From Prochilodus magdalenae (lineage: Eukaryota; Chordata; Actinopteri; Characiformes; Prochilodontidae), in assembly GCA_024036415.1 (NCBI GenBank), contig JAMWET010004998.1:123501-187500 (forward strand): a stretch of 64,000 nt of DNA. The letters are read 5' to 3'. A program made the translations under genes and the position numbers. A model generated the notes under the pieces. It was not told where the DNA came from, did not search any database, and saw only the letters and a list, made by a program, of their open reading frames with translations. Shown here piece after piece: positions 10,223 through 22,624 of this stretch (the first letter of the stretch is position 1; the number at the start of each line of letters is the position of its first letter).

Positions 10223-10985
10223 TGTTTACCATGCCATTTTAACAGCTCATATTTCCTAATTCTCAAAAAACAAAAATAAATAAATACATTAAAATCAATA
10301 GAAACAGAAGGGTTTGTTTGTACAGTCACAACATACTTTGTGTCTGCTTTCTAGTCTAAAGATCTTAAAAGGCAATGGTGCAGCGTCAGTCCTCGTAAAC
10401 AGGTGACCAGGTGAACGTGCACATAAACAGTGAAATTTTTCCAGCTCTAACTAAAGAACTCCAGGTACTCCAGAACAGGCAGATTGAATAATGTGTTTAT
10501 CCCATTATGACCGTGATACATATTCAGTAGGAACACTAAATATGAGGCACAGCCGGACTCCGGATCAGTGTATTATCCTTCCCGTCTTTATCACAGAATA
10601 ATGTGATGTTTACCGAAATTGTGTCAAGTAGATTACGAATTAATATGCGAGGTGTTTCCTAACACGCATTCTGTTCCAGATGCCGGGCTAGCACTACAGC
10701 CAGATAACAGCAGCACCCAAAAGACTGGGAACTGTTCAGCACAGTGCCTGCAATTATGCAGCACCATATGGTTCCTATGTGATTGTTGTGTGATAATTTA
10801 AAGCGATAGTTCAGAAAACAATATTTTACAGCAGTTTTTCTCCTTAGCCCAAAGGTACCAGATCAGCCAGGACAAATGCAGTCATGTGTAAATCAGTTGC
10901 TTCCTATATTTAATTGAAAGTAGCACAAAGACAAACCTTTAAACATTGAGAGTGAGGAACTATATTGTGTTTTGAACAGTATATG
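10223..10985. other. No gene or repeat recognised
   Basis: About 760 bp. The part at 10490-10780 is less AT-rich and repeat-free. No coding-like frame is convincing. Confidence 0.4.
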
Positions 10986-10989
10986 ACCA

Positions 10990-11460
10990 TTTTGAATATT
11001 ATGCCAGCAACATATTATAAAAAGTTAGGACAGCATCATTTTTACCACGTCATCACTTCTTCTTTCAACAGTACACTGCAAGTGAAAGGAGGAGACAAGG
11101 TGGTGTATTTAGAAAGTGAATTGTTTTCGGATACGGATATCTGATTTAGGATTTTTGCTGCTCAACAGTTTGTCAGATTTCTCCTCTAATAATGTACTAA
11201 AGGTTTTCGACGGGTGGTTTCATTTGTGGCTGCAGTGACAAACTGTGTTTACAGACAATTGCTTTTTAAATGCTGCATCCAGTATTGGTTCTCGCCCTTG
11301 CCCCTTGCATACTGAGGTTTCTCAAAAGAGGTTTCTATCTGAATCTCTCTGAATCTATTAATGATATTCTGGACTGTAGATGATGAAAGTCTTTGCTATT
11401 TTACGCTGAGAGATAGTACCGATGATTATCCTCTAATGGAAACCCTAACCTAACCTCAAT
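10990..11460 (-). mobile_element. Tc1-like transposon remnant (long-IR family)
   Basis: AAAAAGTTAGGACAGCATC at about 11019-11037 matches the inner direct-repeat motif of the family whose near-complete copy is at 44135-45727 (there AAAAAAGTTGGGACA). Further on, TCTGAATCTATTAATGATAT, GACTGTAGATGATGAAAG and TCTTTGCTATTTTACGCTGAG (complement) equal the helix-turn-helix part of that transposase. There the same stretch is TCTGAATCTTTTGATGATGT and TCTTTGCTATTTTACGCTGG. The catalytic core is missing. Confidence 0.75.
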
Positions 11461-11829
11461 AAACTAATTTTTGGTGGATCACAGAAGTAGTGCAGGACTG
11501 GGGTGATTGTGTACTTAAAATTTTACTTTCTAAGACTTGAGATTTCGCTTGACGTGAAAGCTTCCAGTGATTAGTGATGAAATATTGAAATACTCAGTTA
11601 GGGTGCCTACCTAAATATTCACAGTTTGACCAACTACATGCTCCCAATGCCATTCTTATTGATAGCAGTAAGCCTGTATGCTAAGCAGTTATGGTTTACG
11701 GTGGTCTTCAGTGTTAAACCGATCAGTTAATGCAACTGATGGTTCTTCTAGTTCATTTTTTTACCTGCTTAAAAGAGAGTTAGACTTATTATCATAACTG
11801 CCATTAATGATGTTGATTTTTTTTGCTCA

Positions 11830-12006
11830 TTTTAAACCAATGGTCACAACCCTCCCATCTCCTGGAGAGTTTAGTTACGACCTGTATCTAGCATGCTGCA
11901 TATGATCCAACCAATCAAGAGCTTGAAAAGTTAGTTAGCTGTGTTAGGAGCTAAATTCCACTGGAAGGTAGATCTCCAGGACCAGTGTTGGTGACCGCTG
12001 CTCTAA
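11830..12006. repeat. Dispersed teleost repeat (CTCCAGGACCAG...GACCGCTGCTCTAA type)
   Basis: CCAATCAAGAGCTTGAAAAG, AGATCTCCAGGACCAGTGTT and GGTGACCGCTGCTCTAAAGC at the right end are wording I recognise from a very common teleost interspersed repeat. Its class is not clear to me. No coding sequence. Confidence 0.5.
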
Positions 12007-12164
12007 AGCAGCTATTTTGCTAATTAGTTACTATTCTTGCCAGGGAGCCATACTTACCCTGGCCGATTTGAAATGATATGCTGGACTGTACTGCTACTTG
12101 GCTCTGAATTATTTTATTTAAATCTCAACCGCTTTGAAATTCAATTGGAAAAATCTGTGAAATT

Positions 12165-12476
12165 CCTCTTTAAGATTTTAATCCCTTATTGATCCCACAG
12201 TGGGGAAATTTACAAGTCTTCCGCATTTAACCCATCCGTGAAGTGAAACACCCACATACACACTCACTAGTGAACACACACACTAGGGGGCAGTGAGCAC
12301 ACTTACCCGGAGCGGTGGGCAGCCCTATCCACGAGGCCCGGGGAGCAGTTGGGGGTTAGGTGCTTTGCTCAAGGGCGCCTCAGTCGTTACTGTCAGTTCA
12401 GGGATTTGAACTGGCAACCCTCCGGCCACAAGGCCGGTTCCCTAACCTCCAGCCCACAACTGCCCCCAAAGCTAAT
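12165..12476 (-). mobile_element. tRNA-derived SINE, well preserved
   Basis: On the minus strand the head starts GGGGGCAGTTGTGGGCTGGA (complement of 12451-12470) and carries CAGTTCAAATCCCTGAACTG, a near-consensus pol III B box (GTTCAAATCC). The body is GCGCCCTTGAGCAAAGCACC and CAGTTGGGGGTTAGG in complement. The tail is GGTTAAATGCGGAAGAC, TTCCCCACTGTGGGATC. This is the classic layout of teleost tRNA-like SINEs. The element is nearly full length and better preserved than the copy at 9262-9505. It would be copied by a partner LINE and encodes nothing. Confidence 0.8.
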
Positions 12477-14045
12477 ATAACAACGTTTTGATGTTTTTAA
12501 CATTTTTATAAATGTCAACAACTCGCTCATTGCTGCTAGTCCTCAGCAAGCAGGCCTTATTTTCTCGAATTTTGGTCATCGTTTTCCTACACAAGGTTAG
12601 GCTGTCAGTGCATGTGAGGACACAGGTAAAGAGATAAGAAGAGTCATGTGCATTCCCTATGCAAATGAACACGTGACACCTGCTCTTCTTAATAGTCTTA
12701 CTCACTCCTCACAGACAGACACAACCAGATCCACCCACTCACAACAAAGAGCTTATATCGCACACATGCCCTGCAGACTGGCCGGGTCATTGTAGGTGGC
12801 GTTAGTGGGGCAGGACCTGATGTGAACTTGCCTGGTTGCAGTCCCGCAGGCTGAAGTTGAAGTAGGTCAGTCAGGCAGTGATGTAATGCACAGGTAGGGG
12901 AGAGACTGCAGAGAGGATTAACTCAGAATCCCTCTCTCTCTCTCTCTCTTTCTCGTGCTCTCCCTGTCTCTGTCTGTATGCCATGCTTTCTTCTCTTTCT
13001 CGCTTGGTCACTCCCTCGCTTTATCACTGTCATGCTCCCCAGACCAACGGTAATGTTCCAGAAAGCTTCCAGAAAGTTTATTCCCTTCTTCTGTAGGGTT
13101 TCCATTTTAGAGATTTTTGAGGTTTTATTCCAACGGTGAGGATATACTTCTGTCAAACCGAGTTATTAAAACCCTAACTGACAGATCAAACGCATTAAAC
13201 AGAATATTCTTCTAATTAATATTTAATGATGTAATTATTATGGTTCAGCAATTTCCTGTTATGTTTTTCATAGAAACAAATTTCATGCATTTGAGCATCA
13301 ACTTTTAGATTAAAATGTCTTTAGGATTATGAAAAACATTCTTTCATATTTCATATTTGACCAATTTTCTACTAGTTTGTCTGTGCAGATGGCCTTCTGC
13401 AGCCATAGGCTCTACAAAATGCTTATCAACAAAAGAGCCCATTCTCTTCAGGTCCACTTTACCTATAATAATGCCCCAGTGGAGTTGATTAAAGTAATTG
13501 GTTTTACTATATTTATTCCTGAGGTGCAATAAACTGCAATTATATGCCTCCTCATTTCTTTCATTATTTTAAACTTATCACATCCAGTGAATCATCTACG
13601 GCCTTTAATAGTTTTTGACTGTGCTCAGTCACCTAAACCTGACTGAACAGTGTATGCCAAAACCTCTTCCCCGGTAACCGCTCATTAAAATCAAGCAGCA
13701 CGTATGCACATTGGTATGAAAAGCCTAAATATTTCCCCGAGCCATCTAGTGGAAAAGGGGCTTGCCAAAAAGCCAGTTTTGGTGCAAAGCCAGAGACAGA
13801 CCTGGCACTGATGAGGACTTCCCATGAAACTCAAGTTCCTTGACATTTCACTGAGAATTTTGGTCTCGAAAAGCTACCTGGTTTCTTCTTATATAAGCAA
13901 TTATCAGATTAGATGCCTTGGAATGTGATCAGCACTTTGGCTAAGATAAAACACACACATCTTTCTCTGTCAGCAGCTGAACTGGGGCTTTAGTTCCAAA
14001 GAATAGCACAGATTATAAAATAGGTCAGTCATTTTCTTTACAGTT
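12477..14045. other. Non-coding flank with a short TC repeat
   Basis: The only repeat I see is a TC run at 12930-12949. The remainder shows no transposon ends, RNA genes or convincing coding frames. The A/T-rich stretch 13180-13600 is repeat-free. Confidence 0.4.
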
Positions 14046-14049
14046 TATC

Positions 14050-14495
14050 ATCTAGTAATTGCAGACATTAAGATTCTAATGGTTACCAAGGGGTTGGATG
14101 CACAACCCAGGACTACATGCTCAACCGTTACGACGATTGCCTTTAACACCACGTCAACTTCGACAAAGACTGAAATGGTCTTGTGCCAGACTGTCATGGA
14201 GATGAATAATGAATTTGTGTGTGGAGGCACTGTGGCCAGCACCAAGTTGAATGCTTTGTTGTCATGTGTCACATGTCCATGAGACCTGGTGGAACTCCAC
14301 CTCCAACTCTGCTGCAAAATCTGCAGGAACTGTGTGAGAATATTCAAGTTGAATGGAATGGACTATCACAGGACACAATATTAGGAACCTCTGCAATTCC
14401 ATACCGAGACATATGGCATGCTGCATTAGCAAACATTGTGGCCCAACGCCATGTTGAGATACACTACTTCTGTATATCGTTTCTGTCCAAAGAAA
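14050..14495 (+). mobile_element. Tc1-like element fragment (CACCCAGAAGG family)
   Basis: GATGCACAACCC, then CAACCGTTACGACGATTGCC (also at about 27077), then GACATGCC-like text precede the C-terminal transposase block. That block reads LLQNLQELCENIQVEWNGLS QDTI in plus-strand translation at about 14310-14385. Tc1-type transposases end with this region (helix after the catalytic E). The catalytic motifs are lost. Related copies lie at 16185, 22985, 26826, 33870 and 36434. Confidence 0.75.
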
Positions 14496-16180
14496 AACAA
14501 CTTTACAACTTTACAGGAGAGGTCAAAATCCAATGACAATGTAAGTCAATGGAACCAGACATCTTCCCATGTAATTTTGGGCCATTTCTGTTGGTCCATT
14601 CATCATGTTATATTTACACAGTGTCAACAGCAGCTGTTGTGTTCAAATGTGTGTGTAAAAACTGTTACATTTGCTTAGTGTAATTACGCAAACTCAAATC
14701 ATTATAAATTTAAATGATAAACCACTAAACTTAGTTTGAACTATACGTCTAAAGTCACCAACATGCCAAGAAAACTATTAAACATATACAGCGTGAGTGA
14801 TGTGGTCATCACCTCTGTAAAGGTCACATCATCACATTGCCTTCACCCAAAGATGAAGGCTGGGGGCTAGATTCACTCACCCAGTGAGTCCAATATTTAA
14901 ATAAATAATAAGGATGATTCTAAAAAGTGAACATCATAATCTGTTATGAATGTAACATACACAGGAAAAATGACCTAGTTTAGCAAGCAAAGCAAAGCAT
15001 TTGGCTGTGCCGCTGTTTACCCCTTAAAATGCTAATGCATCAGCGCTTATTAGGATACCAGATCTCAGCGGGAAAGGCATTTCTTTGGGTCTTTTTATTC
15101 CAACATGTTATAAGACCAAGTGTTGCTCTGAAGTCTTTCCAGGAAACAAAAAGCTTATTTTAGACATTTTAAAAGAACATCCTTCTCCAACATGTAAACA
15201 AGGCTGGTTCCTGAATGGGTTCCTGAATAATTCTCTTTAAAACAAAGGCGAGATGTTAAAGCAATTAGGCAAGCAATAGTAACAGGCTTGGAAACTGCCA
15301 TTGTTTACATCCTTCATCAAGCTGGATCTTTTGAAGACATGACATGTGTCTACAGGTTTCCCTTACAGATGATTCATGATCTGAACATGTCTTTTACAAA
15401 GACCCTGTAATCAAACATATAACAGGGCTAATATGTCATAGACATACCCAGTATGTTCCTGTTTGGTCAAGATTACTTTTAATTATGCTGGATTTCATTC
15501 CTAGTGGCATAATTAACATCTAATAGTCCAAAGTAAAAAGAAAAAGAAGAAATAAATGAAAGTACCAGTGTAATTCACTTGTTTGCTTGCATTCATCATA
15601 TACTAATGGTTGAAGTACATTGCTAAGTCAGTATTTCTCAGGGTTTTTAAGGATTTATGGTTCACAGGTTTATGGTTTGTCGCTATGGTTTCTTCTGTGC
15701 TTGTAACGGTTAAGTGATCATTTGTCGACTATGTTTCTATGGTCTAAATGGTTGTTTATGGACTGTGGTCACGTTTCAGAGAGATAAGGATAGTGATGTA
15801 TCTTTTCACTATTACTAAGTAACACACCAATCAATTACGTATCTGCAGGTTGCTTGGAAAGTTGAGTGATTAGCGTTCTTTAAAAGCACGGATGCACTCA
15901 ACATCGCTGCAAGTAAGGTAGCTGGAAAATGTATTACAGATGCATGTGACTAGACCCTTTCCCTACATGACTGCCATGGAATATGGAAGAGAGATAATTT
16001 CAGGAAATCTGGGAGAATTTGGAAGGAAATTATGCAATAGATGGTGTCATATAGGGCTGAATATCAAACTTCAGAGAAAATACACACTAATAATCAAAAG
16101 AATAGTTGCATCCAGATGGTTGTGTCAGACTGCAATGCTGTAATAAATGATGATAAATTTAGACCAATATGGGCAATATT
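14496..16180. other. Non-coding flank, possible regulatory DNA
   Basis: No repeats recognised. 15000-15490 is repeat-free and contains AAAATGCTAATGCATCAG (octamer-like ATGCTAAT) near 15027-15045 and AAACAAAGGCG (SOX-like) near 15240-15250. Whether it is conserved cannot be judged from one genome. Confidence 0.35.
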
Positions 16181-16184
16181 TATT

Positions 16185-16510
16185 GAGCTACACATGCAGA
16201 AGTAGTGCCTCTCTGTAAAGTTGCAGTGTTTGCTAATGCAACATGCCAGGCATCACTGCATGGAGTTGTAGAGATTCCTAATGGTGTCCTGTGATAATCC
16301 ATCCCATGCAGCTTAAATATTCTCACGCAGTTCCTGGAGTTGTTGAGGTGGGGGTGGAGGTGGTGTGACACCAGGTTCTCCGGACGTATGACGCGTGTCC
16401 CCAAACCTCCAGGCCCTGACCACGGTGCCTCAACACACAGATTCGCTGGACGCCTCCTCCAAGACATTAAGGAATATTTTGTGCTAATTTGTTCTGGATT
16501 CACAAGCAGA
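16185..16510 (-). mobile_element. Tc1-like element fragment, C-terminal transposase part
   Basis: Reverse complement reads CAACTCCAGGAACTGCGTGA, GAATATTTAAGCTGCATGGG, TATCACAGGACACCATTAGG and GGCATGTTGCATTAGCAAAC. These are the same C-terminal words as in the copies at 14050, 22985 and 33870, here in opposite orientation. No catalytic motif and no intact ends. Confidence 0.75.
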
Positions 16511-18700
16511 GGCCATGGCTATTATACACAGTGTACATTTCAGTTGTTGCCTTCCTGCAGTCCTGCTGAAAGTCCCTTTTGTTGAAATACTAAACGCCAG
16601 CCAGCCGGTCACATTGATCCCTGATTGGGGCTTGAGGATTCCTGATTTGAATTACAAAGACGGACTGCCAAATATCGAGAGCTGACGGCTGTGTTGATGA
16701 ATCATTTCACGGGACACATTCTCCAAAGTGTCACTTGCAATTAGCAGCCAGGGTTGCATAACATGCCATTCTGTGTGTTAGTGTGGGTGGCAGCACACTC
16801 GTCTGTGCCCAATTCAGCCCATGCAGCCGTTTTAAAACCAGATAAAAGTTCTTTGATGACTAAGTAACACAGTTTACCTGTTCATCATCAATGAAAACGC
16901 TCTGCAGTTGAGTGACAGTGAAAGGACGGTTGTATATTTTATGTTGATGAAATACTTTAATTATATGGTTTTCTGATGAGACTTAAAGAGCTTTGCCCTG
17001 CAATTGCAAAGATTACCTTAATCAAGTTTCTATTTCATACAGTGGACCACTATCTGCCTCCCATAATGCCCAAGTCCCATTTATTTAGTACAATGGGAAG
17101 CTTTTGAGAGGGTTGAAAATAAACAATGGGATTCAACACTTAAATTAAATGAATACATTTGATTCGCTTGATAGCTTCGACAAACAAACAACTGCATGAA
17201 AAGCGTGGGCCTGCAGCAGAGGAGATGAGCGCACCCATTCTGGGTCAGATTTAGGAAAACTAGGGCAGCCCAGACTCTCCGAGAGACTTGCCTCTGGTGC
17301 CTCATGTTTTAAAACCTTCCCACTTCCAGCTAGAAATGCAAAAATGTGCTACACTCATACTCTTGCAGGCTCGCTCTTTCATTACCTTATTCTCTCTCTC
17401 TCTTTCTCTCTCTCTCTATCTCCCCATTTCCATCTCCACATAGTAAAAATGAATGAAATAATGTGCCACCCAAGGTGAACTGTGTATAGATGTTTTAAAG
17501 ACCCATGCACTTATTAAGATTAAACTATCCATTCGCACCATTCTGCAATTAAGAGCTACTGTATTAATAGGAAGTATTTAATACCTGGACTCAGAAGTGC
17601 TGGGGAGTTGATCCCAAATGAATCACTTATTCCACTCCAATGTTTGGGAGATGGGGTCATTTTTTTGATCATTGATTCTAATTCTGCAGCAAACCAAACA
17701 CTCCATTGTTTTCAATGTGGCCCCAATGGAAAATTTGCCATGGACTGCTGTGGTGGAACAAACAGGATGCTGATTTTTTGGGGAGGCCATGGACACCAAA
17801 TATCTCGTTGGTGAGTTCCAGATAAGTCCAGTATTGTACAACAACAATAAAAGAGTACAGAGCATCTTTCTGCCATTCTCCACCTTAAATAAACAACCAA
17901 TGCTGATAGAGCTGTCCTCTGATTAGCATCCATTTGTACTAGTAACACTCTCACCATGCCAGCATTCATGTAGCTTCATGACACCATCACAGGTGTACTG
18001 CTGTGAGGTGCGGAATTGTTTTCAATGCAAGTATGTGAACGTAGCATAAAAGTACTAAAACATAAAAAAAGCTTTTCATTGTGATTGGCTTGATGGACAT
18101 TTTTATGGAGGCAGATGTAAAAGAACCAACATTTATGATGCCAGCGCTGCTCACCCGCAACTGTAAGTGCAAAGTCCGGCCCTTAAGCCTGCACTGCTGT
18201 CCACCCCTCTCTTCACTTACTTCATGATTAAGATTGCAATAAACAATGATTAGGAACAGTACATTCAACAAATACAAAAACCTAACAATATGTTTTTACC
18301 GGGCATTGTGAACTAAGTGAACTAAAGTAAAACTGAAATTGGCTTCTTATTCAAACTCTCCATTCCACCTTAAATGTTGCTCCAGTTACTTTCTGGCTAG
18401 TGGAAAGATGAACCAGAACACTTGGTACAGTAATGATTCTCTCAGTACATTACTATGTAAATAAGAGACAATATATGGCAGCCAATCAGAACAGAGTTGA
18501 TTTACATATACCAGACGTAAAGACACAGAAAAACGGGCTGTTTAAAGGATAAAGAGTAGTTACAAAATGGTATTAGCATCAGCCACCAAAAACTTTTCTA
18601 GGTATATTATTCAGGCACAGCTATTAGTATTGTTATGCAAGCCTTAGACTATGCAAAACAGCCTAATGCTTGAAGTTTGTAAAAAGGCTTTAGACTACAC
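16511..18700. other. Non-coding flank; short CT microsatellite only
   Basis: An interrupted CT repeat lies at 17391-17419. No coding frame is convincing and no transposon ends are recognised. Confidence 0.4.
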
Positions 18701-18710
18701 AGTGTTTTCT

Positions 18711-18956
18711 TTAGTATTCGTAACTGTACTCTCCGTCTGGGGACACGGCAGTCTTGGCTGTCAGCCTGTGCTGTTTGTGGAGCTCAAACAGAGCCGCCAC
18801 TAAACCGTAGGCCTCGTCGTGATACTTGGCCGAGGTGTAAATTTGTCTGGCAGCCACGATCACTTTCTTTACAGTATATCTCATGCCAGGCAAAACCACA
18901 CTTTTGAAAGTCTGCGTATTTTGCAGACTATCACTGACCTGACATGTCGACTTCAC
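18711..18956 (-). CDS. Unrecognised open frame with coding-like composition (possible terminal exon)
   Basis: 81 codons on the minus strand, ATG at 18956 and TAA at 18711-18713. From about residue 20 the peptide (VVLPGMRYTVKKVIVAARQI, later HDEAYGLVAALFELHKQ, ending DGEYSYEY) looks like real protein, with G/C-rich third codon positions in AT-rich surroundings. I do not recognise the family. The opening LPGMRYTV resembles a fibronectin-III strand pattern, which is weak evidence. The ATG may be incidental: a 3' terminal exon could instead begin after an AG at a complement near 18958 or 18920. No AATAAA follows closely on that strand. It could be the last exon of an unknown minus-strand gene, an isolated pseudogene exon, or a transposon fragment. 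Confidence 0.4.
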   Translation of the reverse strand: MKSTCQVSDSLQNTQTFKSVVLPGMRYTVKKVIVAARQIYTSAKYHDEAYGLVAALFELHKQHRLTAKTAVSPDGEYSYEY

Positions 18957-19445
18957 AAAAATAGTAGAAAGCTATTCGCTAAAGTAATGACTTGAAGCTT
19001 CTCTGTTCTTGGAAGTCACTTGGGGCGTATTTCCCACAGGGATGCATTGAATTTGCTTGATTTCCATGTGTAGGCGAGAGCAAGGTTGATTGGCACAGTT
19101 TACAGTCGCTGTGTTTTCCACCTATACCGCACATGAGAATAAACCAACCAGCAGCTGAACATCCTAGCTTAACTTTCAATGTCAGAAAATATTTCTTGGA
19201 ATTCGTCCATTCATGTCTAAATTTATGTTGTGCACTTGTGCCCATCCATTTGATTGGCATGTGTCATGGAGATGGGTGGTATGATGGTGGTAGGATTGCA
19301 GTAGAGCCCCCACCTCTAATTTTTTCAAAAAGACATATGGAGACCATCAGGTTTTCTGACGTTGCCTGTCCTGTTTCACTTTCTAGATGTTTTCGCCAGT
19401 TTGACAGTGAGGATTAAGCCCCCCTGTTTTTTGTGTAAAACAATA
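18957..19445. other. No feature recognised
   Basis: About 490 bp, mixed composition, no repeat or convincing coding frame. If the open frame to its left is an exon, this would be the preceding intron. Confidence 0.35.
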
Positions 19446-19905
19446 CAACCCCATTTCCAGAAAAGTTGGAACATTGTGCAAAATGTAAATAAAAGAAATA
19501 TGTTTGAATTTGGTGTCAGGAACATGTTCATGCTTACCACTGTGGTCATTCACCACTGTGTTTCTTTAGCAACACTTGGAGGTGAGGTGACAAATTGTAG
19601 CCTCTGAGAGTGAAATGTTTTTCATTCTTGGTTATGATAGAATTTCATCAGCTCAACCTGTTTTTTTCATTGAGCAACAGGACTGGACTGCAGGCAGGCC
19701 ACTTTAGGCTCTTTTACTACAGAGTCATTCTGTTGCAGCATATTGTTTAATACTGGCTTGCTGAAATAAGATGTATTATGAACGACAGCAGCATATTGTT
19801 TCCAACACCCTGCATCTATTGTTGCATACATAGTGCCTTCACAGATGTGCAAGTCACTCATACCATGTACGCTAATCCACCTAATCCACCTCCATACTGT
19901 CACAG
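19446..19905 (-). mobile_element. Tc1-like transposon remnant (long-IR family)
   Basis: It starts next to a TA with CAACCCCATTTCCAGAAAAG TTGGAACATT, a variant of the family terminus. ACTGGACTGCAGGCAGGCCA at about 19682-19701 and GTGCCTTCACAGATGTGCAA near 19832-19851 are transposase gene text. The minus translation of the latter reads SDLHICEGT, matching the LHVWKGT block of the copy at 44135. Internal deletions have removed most of the gene, and no right terminus is found. Confidence 0.75.
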
Positions 19906-20145
19906 ATGCTGGCTTTTGAACATCAGCAGCACTGCTGTGTCTGATCCACTTGTACTACCACTGGTCTCTGGGGGTCCTGACCACTAAAGAATAGGGTGAA
20001 TGCAGACTAACAAAGTATGCAGAGTAACAGAGAAAGTATTGTCTGTAATTGCATCTATGTATATGACAAGTGGAGTTTACTGAATGGCCAATGTGTGTAG
20101 ATACAAAGAGGTGATTTTAATGTTATGGCCAATCAGTGTACAGCA
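19906..20145. mobile_element. Non-autonomous DNA transposon end (GATTTTAATGTTATGGCC...CAGTGTA type)
   Basis: CAGCAGCACTGCTGTGTCTG, TCTGGGGGTCCTGACCACTA and the end GGTGATTTTAATGTTATGGC CAATCAGTGTA are wording of an abundant ostariophysan DNA repeat, whose terminus is TACACTGATCAGCCATAAC in complement. No protein is encoded. The superfamily is not certain to me. Confidence 0.55.
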
Positions 20146-20555
20146 CATTACCTAGTATGTGTTCTTTTGTATGCTATATAGGATATGCATAGTTTATAAT
20201 GTTATATAATGTAGGTTTGTGACAATAACCCTATATTTCGTCAGGCTGCAACATGTGCCGACAACCACAGAATCAATATGCCAACCAACTTGGGACACCT
20301 TAGAATTATTTATCATTGGGTTTCAAATCAAATACACAATTTAGATTGGTATTTGTACTAACTAATATGAACAATATCTGATTTAACAATATTTTCATCA
20401 TGTATGCCCCATGGCATGCCATGCACAATCTACTGTACAACTGGATGATGTTGTTACATGTCAGACTACTTAAAACCTTGGCACCAGGCTTGGTTGTTGA
20501 TAAAATGATTTAGTTGCACACACACATACACACAGCTTGTATAATCTCCATAGAA
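20146..20555. other. No feature recognised
   Basis: AT-rich DNA with a short CA stretch at about 20517-20535. Confidence 0.35.
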
Positions 20556-20559
20556 AAGA

Positions 20560-20880
20560 ATTGCCAATAGAAAAGAACACTCTGGAGCAGCTGCACATGA
20601 GGCTAAGGACACCATGTCCAATGCTGAGTATTGGCCAGTGGGGTATAAAACACCTCAACACTGGTCTATGGAGCAGCGAAACTGAATTCTCTGGAGCTCC
20701 ATACAACACTTTTGGGACTGTGACCCAGAACCAATGATTTGATTTGTGCCTGACTGCAATCAAATTCTCACAGCAGTGTTACAACATCTAGTCTGGAGTT
20801 TTCCTAGAAGAGTAGAGACTATCACAGCAAAGAGGGGGACAACCTCCCTATTAATGTCCTTAAAACTTCATAAGCAGGTG
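20560..20880 (+). repeat. Interspersed repeat, family of three copies in this window
   Basis: TATGGAGCAGCGAAACTGAA, GAATTCTCTGGAGCTCC, CTAGAAGAGTAGAGACT and AAAGAGGGGGACAACCTCCC recur in the same order at 35180-35600, and in reverse complement (partly) at 37875-38015. It looks like a non-autonomous DNA element. No coding capacity. Confidence 0.6.
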
Positions 20881-21479
20881 CCTACAATACATCCCAAAAG
20901 TTTGAAGACAACTTACCTTCACTTAAAACCCAAATCCTTTCACTATACTAACCTCCAGGTTTTGTCTAAACAATGATTTGATCATTTTCCTTTCCAAACT
21001 ATTAATAAAACAGTCTTTTGGAGCATTAAACATCTGAAAGTTTCAAGTTCTGACATCACAGCAAGGGGATACAGTGTGCAGATTGTGCTATTATTTAAAT
21101 GTAGGACTTCTTATCAAACATTCCTTCAGTTTTGCAGACTTTGAGTACAAAATGGCAGCACTTTGCTACTAAATACTTTAAGCTACTGCAAACCAACATA
21201 GAAAGTCTGCTCATGTTGAATAGATTGGGTCCACAAGTCTGTAGTACACTGCAAAACTAATAAAATCATCCCCTTTTCCGTTGTGTTGTGAAACCCTGGC
21301 ATGGGCCTCGAATGTCCCGAGACTTACTTTTTGGAAGACGCATTGTGATCAGCTTATGGTTCAGTATTATTGAATAGGCTTACTTGTAAAATGCAGATTT
21401 GTAAGCAAACAATTATTTTCCATTTACAATTATTCTCCTCGTTCCTCCAAAGAACTTTCCAAACTTTTCTTCTCCGAAT
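20881..21479. other. AT-rich spacer, nothing recognised
   Basis: About 600 bp without recognisable repeats or coding frames. Confidence 0.35.
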
Positions 21480-21710
21480 ATTTAAATTAACCTTCAGCGT
21501 TTTACAGTGGCCTCCCCAGACGCCGCCGGAGCCCTAGCCTGCGGGCCAGCAACGGAGTTGGGTTAATTACGGAGGGAGCGAGCTGTTAATATTTCACCCC
21601 TCACTGTCACGAGTGTGTGTGAACGGCCTGAAGCGCGAGACAACACCTTCTGTTCAAAACGCGGCCTTCAGCGAGCCAGCACCACGCTAAATCACCAACA
21701 CCCCCCCAAC
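21480..21710. promoter_or_regulatory. GC-richer repeat-free island, candidate conserved element
   Basis: It stands out from AT-rich flanks with several CpGs (GACGCCGCCGGAGCC, AACGGCCTGAAGCGCGAG). It contains GGGTTAATTACGG (homeodomain-type TAATTA) and GCTGTTAATATTTCACCCC (HNF1-like half, GTTAAT). No coding frame extends across it convincingly. Regulatory function is inference. Confidence 0.3.
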
Positions 21711-22177
21711 CTACAGCCTCCTTTGCCTGAAGACAGAGAGAGGGAGAGATATGAGAACATGGCAAAATTGAACTTTTACATAGACAAACTTTTTTTATGT
21801 CATCCGCCGTGTTTTTTCAATTTGCTGCTCATCACATCAAAGTCCTCGTGTCTGCTGTTTTACCTTATATTCCCAGAATGTGAGTGGGCCTCAGAAAACA
21901 AACAAGCATCGCAAAACATAATATTGTAAGTAGTAGCATTACTGTTGAGCTTGAGGTCCAAGGAATTATCTTGTTGGAGTAAATATGGGACACTGGCGCA
22001 AGCTCTATGAATATCAAAGCAGAAAGAATTGGGTTACATCCAATTAGTAGGCACCACTATGCTTTTGTTATACAATAGGAATTATTGTGTCTGTTTGACT
22101 ATTTTTCATAGATATTTGAATGTATTTGTATTTGTTACCCTCCAAACTACGCAGGTGTGAAGGTGAGTAAAATTAAC
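21711..22177. other. No feature recognised
   Basis: Mixed composition, AT-rich after about 21900, up to the TCTA microsatellite. Confidence 0.35.

Positions 22178-22265
<88 letters not shown>
22178..22265. repeat. TCTA tetranucleotide microsatellite
   Basis: About 22 perfect TCTA/ATCT units without interruption, so likely polymorphic in length. Confidence 0.97.
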
Positions 22266-22624
22266 AGAATTATGTATACATATATATGTATTAGATGTAA
22301 AGTACAGCGTGATTATGAGAGTATGGGAGTGGTGTGCACTTTAATAGGAATGCCTACCTGTACTTCCACTCACTGGCGCCTGTGCGTGCCACATACCTTA
22401 TAGGCCCTTGAACAGGTGTAAGATTACAGACTGTAGCCCATTGGTTGCTGCACGCTTTTTAGCCCTCCCCTACTTTGTTTAGTTCTCTGTTGATCAAATG
22501 TTATTTGGACGGTAGATCATTGTCAGCACAGCTGTGACACTGACATGGTAGCGTAACATTAAGTGTATCAGGCACAGATACAGACATAACTCCTTTTCTC
22601 CCATGACCCTTTTTCTTTTTGGAG

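Noticed and set aside
12165..12476. Possible functional tRNA gene from the B-box match
   Set aside because: There is no cloverleaf with matching acceptor stem; the body and tail are those of a tRNA-derived SINE.
22178..22265. Possible CRISPR-like or satellite array
   Set aside because: It is a simple TCTA microsatellite without spacers; the genome is vertebrate.
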